A stretch of DNA of 64,000 nt from assembly GCA_965247065.1 (NCBI GenBank), contig CBDFGN010000005.1, positions 434,001 to 498,000 on the forward strand, in the 5' to 3' direction. The notes under the pieces are model-generated. The model was not told where the DNA came from. It did not search any database and worked only from the letters and a program-made list of their open reading frames with translations. Both the position numbers and the translations under genes were made by a program. Positions 8,086-16,594 of this stretch are shown piece by piece (position 1 is the first letter of the stretch; each line of letters starts with the position of its first letter). Source of the DNA: CBDFGN01 sp965247065 (GTDB taxonomy: Bacteria > Bacteroidota > Bacteroidia > Cytophagales > Cyclobacteriaceae).

Positions 8086-9228
8086 ATGAGATTTGCTGAA
8101 ATTGAGGGACATCAGGAGACCAAATCTAAACTAATCAAGTCGGTTACGAATAACCAGGTAGCCCATGCCCAATTGTTTCTGGGCCGGGAAGGCGGGCCCA
8201 ATTTGAGCTTGGCCCTCGCCCTGGCCTCCTACCTAAACTGCACGGATCGGCAACCTGAGGATTCTTGCGGGAAGTGTCCTTCATGTCTGAAAGCCGACAA
8301 GTATATCCATCCCGATCTCCACTTCGTTTTTCCTGTCTCAAGTTCAAAAGCCAGCGATGGGAAAAAGGTTAAATCCGGTGATGTAGTCAGCCAAACCTAT
8401 ATGACCGAGTGGCGTGAATTTCTTGGCCAAGGATTATATAGCACCATCGTAGATTGGAGTAATTATTACGGCGCCCAGAACAAACAAAGCCAAATCGGCA
8501 GAGAGGAAAGCCGCCAAATCATCAGGAACCTTTCCCTGAAATCTTTTGAAGCCGAGTATAAGATAATGATTATTTGGTACCCGGAGTTGATGAACGCATC
8601 GGCGGCAAATGCTCTTTTGAAAATAATTGAGGAGCCTCCCGAAAAGACGGTCTTCCTGATGGTTTGCATGGACCAGGAAAAGCTCCTTTCAACGATACTT
8701 TCCAGAGTCCGCGTGGTGGGGATAAGACCCTTTTCTGACCAGGAAATAACAACTATTCTTAGTAAACAACATGGTCTGGATGGAAAGTTTGCAAAACGTG
8801 CAGCCAGATTGGTCGGTGGCAATTTGAATGAGGCGCTAAGAGTGGCTACGGAGACGCCCGATGATAGCCATGTCATGTTTAGAGATTGGATGCGGCTTTG
8901 TTATTCACGGGATTTTGAAAAGCTGGCACAATGGGCTGAACAATTCAGTCGCTTAACCAAGGTTGGCCAAAAAGGATTATTCCAATATGGCCTGGAGATC
9001 CTGCGAAACAGCCTGATCTTTAACTATGAGCAGGAAACCTTAGTGCGTTTGGAGTCAGAGGAAAAAGAATTTGTCGAAAAGTTCCAGGCGGTGATGAGCA
9101 CCCACCGTATTGAGCAATTGAGTGGATGGCTGGAGGATGGTTGTTATCATCTTGAACGAAATGCCAATTCAAAAATCCTGGTCCTTGATATGTCGCTAAC
9201 GATATCCAGGTTATTCCACCGGTCCTAG
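8086..9228 (+). CDS. holB: DNA polymerase III clamp-loader subunit, delta-prime-like (HolB/DnaX relative)
   Basis: A 380-residue clamp-loader AAA+ subunit. The N-terminus FAEIEGHQETKSKLIKSV is the delta-prime/gamma entry motif. The Walker A position reads LGREGGPNLSLALALASYL, without the GKT/GKS, so ATP binding is probably lost, as is usual for delta-prime. Four cysteines at 52, 61, 64 and 67 form the zinc module. The sensor-like NALLKIIEEPPEKTVFLM and LSTILSRVRVV blocks are present; the SRC arginine motif is replaced by SRVR. The frame opens at 8023, but homology starts at the ATG at 8086. Its TAG abuts the hemC ATG directly, indicating co-translation. Confidence 0.85.
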   Translation: MRFAEIEGHQETKSKLIKSVTNNQVAHAQLFLGREGGPNLSLALALASYLNCTDRQPEDSCGKCPSCLKADKYIHPDLHFVFPVSSSKASDGKKVKSGDVVSQTYMTEWREFLGQGLYSTIVDWSNYYGAQNKQSQIGREESRQIIRNLSLKSFEAEYKIMIIWYPELMNASAANALLKIIEEPPEKTVFLMVCMDQEKLLSTILSRVRVVGIRPFSDQEITTILSKQHGLDGKFAKRAARLVGGNLNEALRVATETPDDSHVMFRDWMRLCYSRDFEKLAQWAEQFSRLTKVGQKGLFQYGLEILRNSLIFNYEQETLVRLESEEKEFVEKFQAVMSTHRIEQLSGWLEDGCYHLERNANSKILVLDMSLTISRLFHRS

Positions 9229-10155
9229 ATGCATCACCTGAGAATCGGCACCCGAAAAAGCCCCCTGGCGCTCTGGCAAGCTCGCTATGTAAAGGAGTTG
9301 CTTCAAAATGGTAACTTCGCAACCGAACTGGTCCCAATAGATACTACCGGTGATAAGATCCAGGACTTAGCTATTTCCAAAATTGGTAGCAAAGGCGTTT
9401 TTACCGAGGAGATTGAGGAAAGTTTGAGTTTGGGCAATATAGATTTGGCCGTTCATAGCGCTAAGGATATGCCCTCTGAAATTCCGCAAGATTTCGAGTT
9501 GGTGGCTTTCACCCAAAGAGAAAAGCCGAATGATGTACTGCTCAGTCATCGCAAGAATTTGTCCCTGGAGCAACAAGGTCTGGTCATCGGCACCTCGTCA
9601 ACCCGTCGGATAGCTTTTCTCAGACATCATTATCCGGGTACAGGGCATATCGAAATCAGGGGGAACGTTCAAACACGAGTTAGGAAAATGGAATCAGGGG
9701 AATGCGATGCCCTGCTTCTCGCTTTCGCAGGAGCCCACCGAATGGGTTATGACCAATTAATTGCTCGTGTACTCCCTATTGACCAGTTCGTACCTCCCGC
9801 CGGGCAAGGCAGTATTGTCCTTGAAGCCAGGGACACTCTGGACCCTAAGATTCGACAAAAAGTTCGCGAATTGGTAAATCATTCCGATTCTGAGCTTTGT
9901 ATTACAGCAGAACGGAGCTTTGTCAAAACAATGCAAGGAGGCTGCAGTGTTCCCGTGTTTTCTTATGCAGCCCTGGGGTCACAGGGACTTGAATTGATGG
10001 CAGGCATAATCAGCCTGGATGGATCAAAGCTTATCTACGAGAATGGAGAGAACTCAGAGAGTCCGGAGGCCTTGGGTAAATCCGTAGCTGACAGGGTCTT
10101 GGAACGAGGAGGGAGGGAAATATTACTGGACATAAAGAGCCAATCGGGCGACTAA
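9229..10155 (+). CDS. hemC: Hydroxymethylbilane synthase (porphobilinogen deaminase)
   Basis: HemC joins four porphobilinogens into hydroxymethylbilane in haem synthesis. The 308-residue protein opens with RIGTRKSPLALWQA, carries catalytic Asp80 in AVHSAKDMP, the Arg-rich substrate site (TSSTRRIAFLR, RGNVQTRVRKME) and Cys239 in GGCSVPVF, which holds the dipyrromethane cofactor. Length is normal. It starts at the base after the stop of the delta-prime-like gene. Other hem genes are not nearby, so it is separated from the rest of the pathway here. Confidence 0.96.
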   Translation: MHHLRIGTRKSPLALWQARYVKELLQNGNFATELVPIDTTGDKIQDLAISKIGSKGVFTEEIEESLSLGNIDLAVHSAKDMPSEIPQDFELVAFTQREKPNDVLLSHRKNLSLEQQGLVIGTSSTRRIAFLRHHYPGTGHIEIRGNVQTRVRKMESGECDALLLAFAGAHRMGYDQLIARVLPIDQFVPPAGQGSIVLEARDTLDPKIRQKVRELVNHSDSELCITAERSFVKTMQGGCSVPVFSYAALGSQGLELMAGIISLDGSKLIYENGENSESPEALGKSVADRVLERGGREILLDIKSQSGD

Positions 10156-10186
10156 TTCAGTTAATTTTGACGGGAAAAATGAAATT

Positions 10187-10963
10187 ATGAAGAAAACAAT
10201 ATCTCTATATTTCTGGGCTCTAACAACAATAGTACTATACTCGTGTTCTGACATAGAACCAGTGATTACCTTGAATACTCGATTCGGTGAAATAAAACTG
10301 GTACTATTCGACGAAACTCCTCTGCACAAAAGAAACCTTTTGGATCTTGCTGAGTCCGGAGCCTTGATCGTTGCCAAAGGACTAGATGAGCCTGAATTAA
10401 TTCCTGCCGAGATCAACCCGAAATTTATTCATCTGAGAGGTGCTGTTGCGGCCGCCCGCCAGGGAGACCAGAGAAATCCCGAGAGAAAATCCAGTGGAAG
10501 CCAGTTTTACATCGTCGATGGAAGAAATTTTACTAAGTCCGAGCTTACTTTGGACACCAAAAAACTGAACCAATTGTTTGGTCAGTTGGTACGCCTGGAA
10601 AAGTACAAGGATCTCTACAAGGAAATGGCGGCATTGGAAAGGGCCGGAAATTCCCAGGCCATCCAGGATAAGGCTCTCGAGTACAAACAAGTTTGTGAGA
10701 AGGAATTCGGGGTAGAACTGGACCGGGAAATTTCGCCTACTCGTTTAGAGACCTATACTCAAAAGGGAGGAGCACCCCATCTGGACAACGGATACACGGT
10801 ATTTGGAATGGTCATTCACGGGATGGAGGTGGTTGATCAGATCGCCAGCCAACCAACCAACGCGATTGACAAGCCGGACCAGGATGTGTACATGAATGTA
10901 ACCATTGAGGAGATCGCCAGGCGGGACATAACCCTTCGATATGGCTATAGCTTTCCGGAATAG
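10187..10963 (+). CDS. Lipoprotein peptidyl-prolyl cis-trans isomerase (cyclophilin type)
   Basis: A 258-residue envelope lipoprotein: signal peptide with lipobox LYSC, lipidated Cys20, then a cyclophilin domain. The domain starts with VITLNTRFGEIKLVLF and shows SSGSQFYIVDGRNF and, near the end, DNGYTVFGMVIHGMEVVD. Between the last two blocks lies an insertion of about 85 residues, mostly predicted helix (residues about 120-200), which many Bacteroidota secreted cyclophilins also have. The catalytic Arg region is altered (RGAVAAARQGD). It likely helps fold secreted proteins in the periplasm. It lies 31 nt after hemC and 3 nt before the next gene. Confidence 0.85.
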   Translation: MKKTISLYFWALTTIVLYSCSDIEPVITLNTRFGEIKLVLFDETPLHKRNLLDLAESGALIVAKGLDEPELIPAEINPKFIHLRGAVAAARQGDQRNPERKSSGSQFYIVDGRNFTKSELTLDTKKLNQLFGQLVRLEKYKDLYKEMAALERAGNSQAIQDKALEYKQVCEKEFGVELDREISPTRLETYTQKGGAPHLDNGYTVFGMVIHGMEVVDQIASQPTNAIDKPDQDVYMNVTIEEIARRDITLRYGYSFPE

Positions 10964-10966
10964 TCC

Positions 10967-11872
10967 ATGCGTGTCTTAATTACTGGATCAAACGGTCTGC
11001 TGGGTCAGAAGCTGGTTGAATTACTGACCACCCAAATAGATTGCGACATAGTGGCCACCTCCAGAGGCCCCAGCCGATTGCCGTTCCACCAGGGATACCA
11101 GTATCTGTCTTTAGACATTACGGATCCGGTGGCTGTAAGAAAAACATTGAACGAGATGCGTCCTGACGCGATTGTTAACACGGCTGCTATGACCAATGTT
11201 GATCAATGCGAAGAAGAAAAGTCTCAATGTCTGAAGTTAAATGTGGAGGCCGTGTCCTCATTGGTCGAATCGTCGATGATCCATAATACATTCATGATAC
11301 AGCTCTCTACCGACTTCATATTTGACGGAATTGACGGTCCCTACGACGAGGAGGCCGTACCTAATCCGATCAGTTTCTATGGCGACTCCAAGTTAAGAAG
11401 TGAAGGTGTGCTTAAGGACAGTTCTCCGCACTGGGCCATTGTGCGGACCATCCTTGTCTACGGGGTGACCCATATGATGAGCCGGTCAAACCTTGTATTG
11501 TGGGTCAAAAGATGTTTGGAGAACCAGGAACCGATACAGGTAGTTAATGATCAATGGCGCAGCCCAACCCTATCGGAAGACCTGGCTTTGGGTTGTTGGC
11601 TGATCCTTAAGAATCGGGCAGAGGGAATTTATAACATTTCTGGCAAGGATCTTATGACTCCTTATCAAATGGCCATGAGAACGGCCAGCTTCTTTGAATT
11701 GGATTCTTCTTTGATCCGCGAGACCGACTCAACTCAGTTTAGTCAGCCCGCCAAACGCCCCCCTAAAACCGGCTTTGTAATTACCAAAGCTCAAAATCAA
11801 CTGAAATACGCCCCAAGGTCCTTTGACCAGGGCCTGGCCTTGATTTCTCAGCAGATCCAAGCCGAGGTTTAA
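10967..11872 (+). CDS. RmlD-like SDR reductase (dTDP-4-dehydrorhamnose reductase family)
   Basis: An extended short-chain dehydrogenase of 301 residues. It has the NAD(P) glycine motif TGSNGLLG (residues 6-13), the conserved NTAAMTNVDQCE block, the STDFIFDG strand typical of RmlD, and the catalytic YGDSK (Tyr138, Lys142). RmlD makes dTDP-L-rhamnose, but this subfamily includes several sugar reductases, and no rmlA/B/C genes are adjacent, so the substrate is open. It is the last gene of the plus-strand run and its stop overlaps the stop of the convergent MetS-like gene. Confidence 0.8.
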   Translation: MRVLITGSNGLLGQKLVELLTTQIDCDIVATSRGPSRLPFHQGYQYLSLDITDPVAVRKTLNEMRPDAIVNTAAMTNVDQCEEEKSQCLKLNVEAVSSLVESSMIHNTFMIQLSTDFIFDGIDGPYDEEAVPNPISFYGDSKLRSEGVLKDSSPHWAIVRTILVYGVTHMMSRSNLVLWVKRCLENQEPIQVVNDQWRSPTLSEDLALGCWLILKNRAEGIYNISGKDLMTPYQMAMRTASFFELDSSLIRETDSTQFSQPAKRPPKTGFVITKAQNQLKYAPRSFDQGLALISQQIQAEV

Positions 11873-11985
11873 TCCGAATTTTTTGACCCCCGATCCTTTC
11901 GAATGGCAAGGACTAAAAAATAAACAAACCCTCCCATTACGAAGCCGAGAATCACGATCATTCCAACTATCGCAGAAATGCTCAT
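11869..11985 (-). CDS. MetS-like small subunit of an NSS transporter (38 residues)
   Basis: This tiny gene encodes one membrane helix (about residues 3-29, SISAIVGMIVILGFVMGGFVY region) followed by a basic tail (IRKDRGSKNSD). Size, topology and position match the MetS family, the small subunit required with MetP-type NSS transporters for methionine and alanine uptake in Corynebacterium. Its ATG overlaps the TGA of the upstream NSS gene (ATGA at 11982-11985), so the two are translationally coupled. Its TAA overlaps the TAA of the convergent RmlD-like gene. Confidence 0.8.
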   Translation of the reverse strand: MSISAIVGMIVILGFVMGGFVYFLVLAIRKDRGSKNSD

Positions 11986-13490
11986 GTTTTAACGAGACCA
12001 AATTTCTTATATAAGAAACCGTTGAGGGCTATTCCTGTGCCCAGTACCAATATCCATTGAGTTATAATAGTGGCATTGCTGTACACGCTTATAACATTCC
12101 AATTGGAGTTTTCATCTAACCAGGGATACTCGCTGTAGCCTTGGGACATCCACCAATAGACAAGTATGAATCCAAGTAGTATGTTGAAGCCCATACATAA
12201 CATGAAATAGTGACTGGAAATCTTAAAGTCTGAGTCTACGTCGATGTATTCACGTTTGAACTTTCTAAAACCGTATCTCGCTGCGGCGAACACAATGAAC
12301 AGGCCGGAAATGATTAACCCGATGCCCCAAACCCAATCCTGGTTGGAAAAAAAGTCCAGCGAGTATGCCGAAGGAAAGCCAAAGATGACACAGAAAAATG
12401 CCACTCGGACCCCAGCTACCCGACGGGTTAATCCAAGATCTCCCAAAACGCGGATAAACATTTCGATCATAGGTAATAAGGAACTGAAGGCTGCCAGAAA
12501 GAATGCCAAGAAAAAGAATAGGGAAAGTAACTCTCCGGCCGGAACTTGAGCGAATAGCTTGGGGATTATAGTAAAGGTTAGTGCCTGGTTGCCACTTTGA
12601 AGATATGTAATGGCCGCCTCCTCCGAAGGCGCCAGGGCAAAGACGGCGGGCAGTATAGCCATTCCGGCTGCAAGGGAGGCTGTATTGTTACCAAAGGCTC
12701 CAACAAACGTGTTAAGCGTCACATCCTCATGGTCACGGGAATATGAGGAAATGGTCATCATCAGGCCCCATCCTGCTCCGGTGGACCAGGCTGACTGTGA
12801 TAGAGCTTCAATCCAAACTTTTGGATCCTCGAAGTGGTTAAAATTTACTGAAAACATGTAATCCAATCCTTTCACACCGTTTTCCATGCTTAGGGCCACT
12901 ATCGAAATTACAATCAGCAGAAGGAACAAACTTGGAATCAGGATCTTGTTGACCCGTTCCAATCCCTTTTGGATCCCTCGAGCCAGAAGTGCAGCGCCGA
13001 GCAGAACAGAAATTATATAGAGCCCGATGGTTACCGGATCTCCATTCGATATTCCAGTCCAGTAAATGTCAAGGTAATCCGGTTGAGCACTGAGCCTTTG
13101 AGCTAAAGACTTGCCACCCGACCAGCTATGCCACAATTCTTGGATCGAGAAACCAAGGTATCGCAGAGCCCAACCAGTGACTATGGAATAATAAAAAGTT
13201 ATGAACACGGTACAGGCTGTAATGAAGAAGCCCATCCAAGTAAACGATTTTCCACCTATTCCGGCATAGGCGCCTATCACGCCTTTGTGAAATTTTTTGC
13301 CAATAGAGAATTCTGCTAATAGAATTGGGATTGACCAGATCAACAAGAACAGAATCCACAGGATAATAAAGGAACCCCCATACTGACCGGCGAGGCGTGG
13401 AAATCGCCAAAGATTACCGGCCCCTATGGCCATAGCCAATGCCGCTAAAATTATTCCCCACCGACTGCTAAATTGTTCCCGGTAGGTCAT
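11982..13490 (-). CDS. Sodium-dependent transporter, NSS/SNF family
   Basis: A 502-residue inner-membrane symporter with about 11-12 hydrophobic segments, normal for bacterial NSS proteins. TM1 has the hallmark AGNLWRFPRLAGQYGG, whose unwound part binds substrate and sodium; later blocks include the TM6 region SQSAWSTGAGWGLMMTISSY. Substrates in the family are amino acids and related compounds; the small partner suggests a MetPS-like system, but specificity is not readable. It overlaps the WG-repeat gene upstream and the small-subunit gene downstream, each by ATGA, so the three genes are a tightly coupled unit. Confidence 0.92.
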   Translation of the reverse strand: MTYREQFSSRWGIILAALAMAIGAGNLWRFPRLAGQYGGSFIILWILFLLIWSIPILLAEFSIGKKFHKGVIGAYAGIGGKSFTWMGFFITACTVFITFYYSIVTGWALRYLGFSIQELWHSWSGGKSLAQRLSAQPDYLDIYWTGISNGDPVTIGLYIISVLLGAALLARGIQKGLERVNKILIPSLFLLLIVISIVALSMENGVKGLDYMFSVNFNHFEDPKVWIEALSQSAWSTGAGWGLMMTISSYSRDHEDVTLNTFVGAFGNNTASLAAGMAILPAVFALAPSEEAAITYLQSGNQALTFTIIPKLFAQVPAGELLSLFFFLAFFLAAFSSLLPMIEMFIRVLGDLGLTRRVAGVRVAFFCVIFGFPSAYSLDFFSNQDWVWGIGLIISGLFIVFAAARYGFRKFKREYIDVDSDFKISSHYFMLCMGFNILLGFILVYWWMSQGYSEYPWLDENSNWNVISVYSNATIITQWILVLGTGIALNGFLYKKFGLVKT

Positions 13491-16114
13491 TTTCTACACT
13501 TTATTTTGTCAAATTCTGCCTTGGTTAGGGCCTGTCTCCAGAAATGGTTGCCCTCCATTCCAAAGTATACAACTACGTAGAAATCAGCCTGCGGAATGGA
13601 TTTGATCGCATAGTAGATTGGCTCAATGTCTTTAATCAAATAAATATCATCGAATCCGGCCTCTATTATTTCACCGAGGTGGTTACTTCGAACGCCTACG
13701 CCCAGGGGTCCCGTATAGATCATAGTTTTGGCCGAATCCTGGTTGTGAACAAACTCCTCGATGGAGAAAGCCGTGGTGTCTCCTGGATTGCCGTTCAAAT
13801 TGACAAATTGCCAGAGATCGCCAGTCCTGGCCATGGCAATGGTATCTTTCCAGTAGGCTATTTCGTCATATTTGAATTCCAGAACCTGCTGGTTATCAAC
13901 ATTGACCAGCCCATGCTGATCGTCTTTGGTGGCAATAAACAAGCCCTTTGCGTATGGCCTTAATTGGGATCCATATTCAGGATCAATTATCTTGCGGCTG
14001 GGATAGTCAAACAGCCCAAATTTTCCACCACGCAACACGGACACGCTCCCAGAGAAGAAATCCCCAATCGCGTCGTTGTTTATTGGAAGAACATTTCTTC
14101 CGGTTGAATCGGATAATCCCTTCCGACCATTTTCATCAATAATGAACAGGTTTTGAGTTAGGACTGTTAAATTGTCAAACCGGCCACCGAGAATTTTGCG
14201 ACCCATGGGGCCGTACAATCTCTTGACTCCCTTAGTGTCAATTGTAAGCAAGTGATCCTTTATCTCCGGATCGCTTGGTTTGATAATCTGTATGCTGAGG
14301 TCATTGGTGATTAAGGAATCGCCCCTCCCAAACCGAGCATAGGATCCGTTTTCATCATAGACGAGGCTAATTTCTTCGCTGGGAAGCTTCACCAGAGTAT
14401 ACTTGAATTGTGGAGCAAACTTGTCGCTTTGATGTTGCAGCGCCCATGCCCCTGCTTTGTTCAGAGCCAGCCACTTATCGTTGGAGAGGATCTCATCATA
14501 GGGCTCCTCAACCAACAAGTTAAAATCGGCTCCGTACAGATAAAATTTTTCCTGGCGCTTCACAATCCAGAATCGATCAAGATCGATAATTTCCTGAACG
14601 CTCTCCTCGATACGCTGGGTCAAATCAGTATCCAGAAGAGCCTCCTTGTCTCCGTTGAATCCCAAAAGGAATTTTTCCCTTAGTAGCTCGACTTCATCAT
14701 AGTTGAACTCGAGTTCTATAGGGTTTTGATCAGCCCCCCGGCGCAATTTCTCCCGATTGGTTACCGCGACTCTCCCGTTTTTTCCTACTGTAATGAATTC
14801 TCCGAGGGACTCGATATTTTCAAATTCGATTCCTAAAATTTCCAAGTCGGTCACTGAACGCAAACCCCACCGCTGATCTTTTCTTACTTTCAGGAAGCGC
14901 CCACCTACGAGTTCAATATCCGCGTATGCGGTTGGCAATATTTCAAAACCGCTCTTATGAATTACTCCCGACTTTCCATTTTTCACTACCTTCAGCAGAC
15001 CGGCACCCAGGTCTAAAGCTGATTCAAACCCCTGATTATTAGCGACTGAGCCGTTTCGGGCGTAAGTGACCAAGCCTTCATCATTTGAATCCAAGATCAG
15101 GACATCGGTGGATACCAATTTGCATTGATAATCTTTGGGGACCTTGGTTAGAAGCGGTGCAAGAACCACATCGCCAAAGGTGTTTATGAATCCGTATTTT
15201 CCGTCTTCGGTGATGGTGATCAAGGCCTCCTTTTCTAACTCGATCGTCTGGTCAATTGAATCATTGGAAAGTCCGGTGTGGGCGAACATATCCAATGATC
15301 TCTCTTCCTTGTACAAATGATAAAGCATGTCTACGGCCTGCTTTTGTAACCCGCTACCTGGATATCTCTCAAGGAATCCCTCATAATCTTCGATCCGGTG
15401 CCCAGCGGTTTGAATTCGGTAAATGACTTCCTCGGCCTGGTTTCGGTAAGGTGTTTGAGGATAATCCTCCAGGAATCTTACAAGGGTGGCCAACTTTCCG
15501 TCCTTGGTCTGATCTTTAAAAAGCAATGATTCATACCGGGTCTTAGCTTCCGATATTTGCTTTGCGTTCGGATAGGTTTGAATAAAGGTCAAATAGCCTT
15601 GAAAGGTATTGGTGCTTTCGGCGATGTCAAAGGCAATTTGATTTCTATTGGCCAATCCCTGTTCAACATGCATTGCTGATGGAAATCTTTCTGCGTATGA
15701 ATCATACGCTTTGATGGTATTCGATTCTAGGGCTAAATCAAATCCGAGGCCTTCAATTACACTTTTTTGATCAGCCAGGGTGGATTCAGAGATTTCGTCA
15801 CGCGTCAATCTCTGAAGCGCTTTTTCATCAGCAGTTTCATAATCTACCAGGGCCTGATTTATAAAGTAATATGCGGAGTCAACATCATACCCGGAAAAGG
15901 CCCGATCTATGAATATTACCGACTTGTAATACTTTGCACCCGGGTTGCGGGGTTCTTTTTCCAATGATTTTTCCAGAATTTCGGTAGCTCTGTCAAATTC
16001 TTGTTTTTCAAGGCTCTTGACCACACCTCGCAGGCTTTGGCCATTAAGAACTCCAAATAATCCCCAAGCAAATAGTAAATGAATAAGTCTCATCCGCCTC
16101 TTAGCAAACTTCAT
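13487..16114 (-). CDS. Secreted TPR/WG-repeat protein
   Basis: An 875-residue exported protein: signal peptide (residues 1 to about 25, ending VLNGQS), a helical N-terminal part of TPR-like repeats (about 25-270; EKQEFDRATEILEKSLEKEP), then a long all-beta region made of WG-type repeats (for example DGKYGFINTFGDVVLAPL, KNGKSGVIHKSGFEILP, GRKGLSDSTGRNVLP). WG repeats are thought to bind partners; no enzyme motif is seen. The frame extends to 16228, but the signal peptide sets the ATG at 16114. Its TGA overlaps the NSS transporter start by ATGA, an unexpected pairing of a secreted protein with a transporter. Confidence 0.85.
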   Translation of the reverse strand: MKFAKRRMRLIHLLFAWGLFGVLNGQSLRGVVKSLEKQEFDRATEILEKSLEKEPRNPGAKYYKSVIFIDRAFSGYDVDSAYYFINQALVDYETADEKALQRLTRDEISESTLADQKSVIEGLGFDLALESNTIKAYDSYAERFPSAMHVEQGLANRNQIAFDIAESTNTFQGYLTFIQTYPNAKQISEAKTRYESLLFKDQTKDGKLATLVRFLEDYPQTPYRNQAEEVIYRIQTAGHRIEDYEGFLERYPGSGLQKQAVDMLYHLYKEERSLDMFAHTGLSNDSIDQTIELEKEALITITEDGKYGFINTFGDVVLAPLLTKVPKDYQCKLVSTDVLILDSNDEGLVTYARNGSVANNQGFESALDLGAGLLKVVKNGKSGVIHKSGFEILPTAYADIELVGGRFLKVRKDQRWGLRSVTDLEILGIEFENIESLGEFITVGKNGRVAVTNREKLRRGADQNPIELEFNYDEVELLREKFLLGFNGDKEALLDTDLTQRIEESVQEIIDLDRFWIVKRQEKFYLYGADFNLLVEEPYDEILSNDKWLALNKAGAWALQHQSDKFAPQFKYTLVKLPSEEISLVYDENGSYARFGRGDSLITNDLSIQIIKPSDPEIKDHLLTIDTKGVKRLYGPMGRKILGGRFDNLTVLTQNLFIIDENGRKGLSDSTGRNVLPINNDAIGDFFSGSVSVLRGGKFGLFDYPSRKIIDPEYGSQLRPYAKGLFIATKDDQHGLVNVDNQQVLEFKYDEIAYWKDTIAMARTGDLWQFVNLNGNPGDTTAFSIEEFVHNQDSAKTMIYTGPLGVGVRSNHLGEIIEAGFDDIYLIKDIEPIYYAIKSIPQADFYVVVYFGMEGNHFWRQALTKAEFDKIKCRK

Positions 16115-16401
16115 TGGTGCCTCGAAATTAATAATTATATAGCTTGATGACCAGACTTGGCCCACCAGCCCATCACTTGGGTTGGAATTGCCAGAAGTCG
16201 GGGCTGGCGGATGAAACCAAATGCTCATTGGAGAAGAACCAAAGATTTCTCACTTTTGCATTTTAGAGTTCGGGAGGTGGCGCCCGATTGCGCGCAGCCC
16301 TGTCAAGCAAAGCAGTCCGGCGTTGGCGGACGAAGCCAAGTGAGAACCGAAAATGTGATTACTTGATCGAGTAATTAGAATTGACCAAGGATATTAAACA
16401 T
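16115..16401. other. Intergenic region with a degenerate direct repeat upstream of tRNA-Pro
   Basis: No gene is apparent. Two related segments at about 16199-16242 and 16314-16352 share the pattern GGC(G/T)(T/C)TGGCGGA(T/C)GAA(A/G)CCAA(A/G)TG followed by AGAACC. The spacer between them is G/C-rich. No TAnnTTTG box is seen close to the tRNA; the nearest resemblance is CACTTTTG about 150 nt upstream. Confidence 0.4.
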
Positions 16402-16476
16402 CGGGATGTGGCGCAGTCCGGTTAGCGCACCACGTTAGGGACGTGGGGGCCGCTGGTTCGAATCCAGTCATCCCGA
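16402..16476 (+). tRNA. tRNA-Pro, anticodon AGG
   Basis: The cloverleaf closes fully: acceptor CGGGATG/CATCCCG, D stem GCGC/GCGC, anticodon stem CCACG/CGTGG, T stem GCTGG/CCAGT with loop TTCGAAT, discriminator A at 16476. C1-G72 and A73, plus G35-G36, are proline identity features. The anticodon loop is TTAGGGA, giving AGG at 16437-16439. An A at position 34 is rare in bacterial proline tRNAs, which normally carry T, C or G there. CCA is not encoded. Confidence 0.92.
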
Positions 16477-16487
16477 CTTTGAAGCAA

Positions 16488-16514
16488 GAGCCACCGCACG
16501 GTGGCTTTCCTTTT
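16488..16514 (+). terminator. Intrinsic terminator after tRNA-Pro
   Basis: A perfect hairpin AGCCACCG-CA-CGGTGGCT (16489-16506) starts 12 nt after the tRNA and is followed by a T-rich stretch (TTCCTTTT). Confidence 0.85.
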
Positions 16515-16522
16515 GATTGAGA

Positions 16523-16574
16523 AAGCAAAGCCTGCTTCAGATCATTGGACAAAAAGAAAAGGCAGGCCTTGCTT
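16523..16574. repeat. Inverted repeat, 13-bp arms (12 of 13 paired)
   Basis: Left arm AAGCAAAGCCTGC (523-535 of this kilobase) pairs with right arm GCAGGCCTTGCTT (562-574) around a 26-nt A-rich centre. It sits exactly between the tRNA-Pro terminator and the decayed tRNA copy. No U-tract follows, so it is not a standard terminator. Confidence 0.65.
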
Positions 16575-16594
16575 CAAGGGTTAAACCTCCAAAT

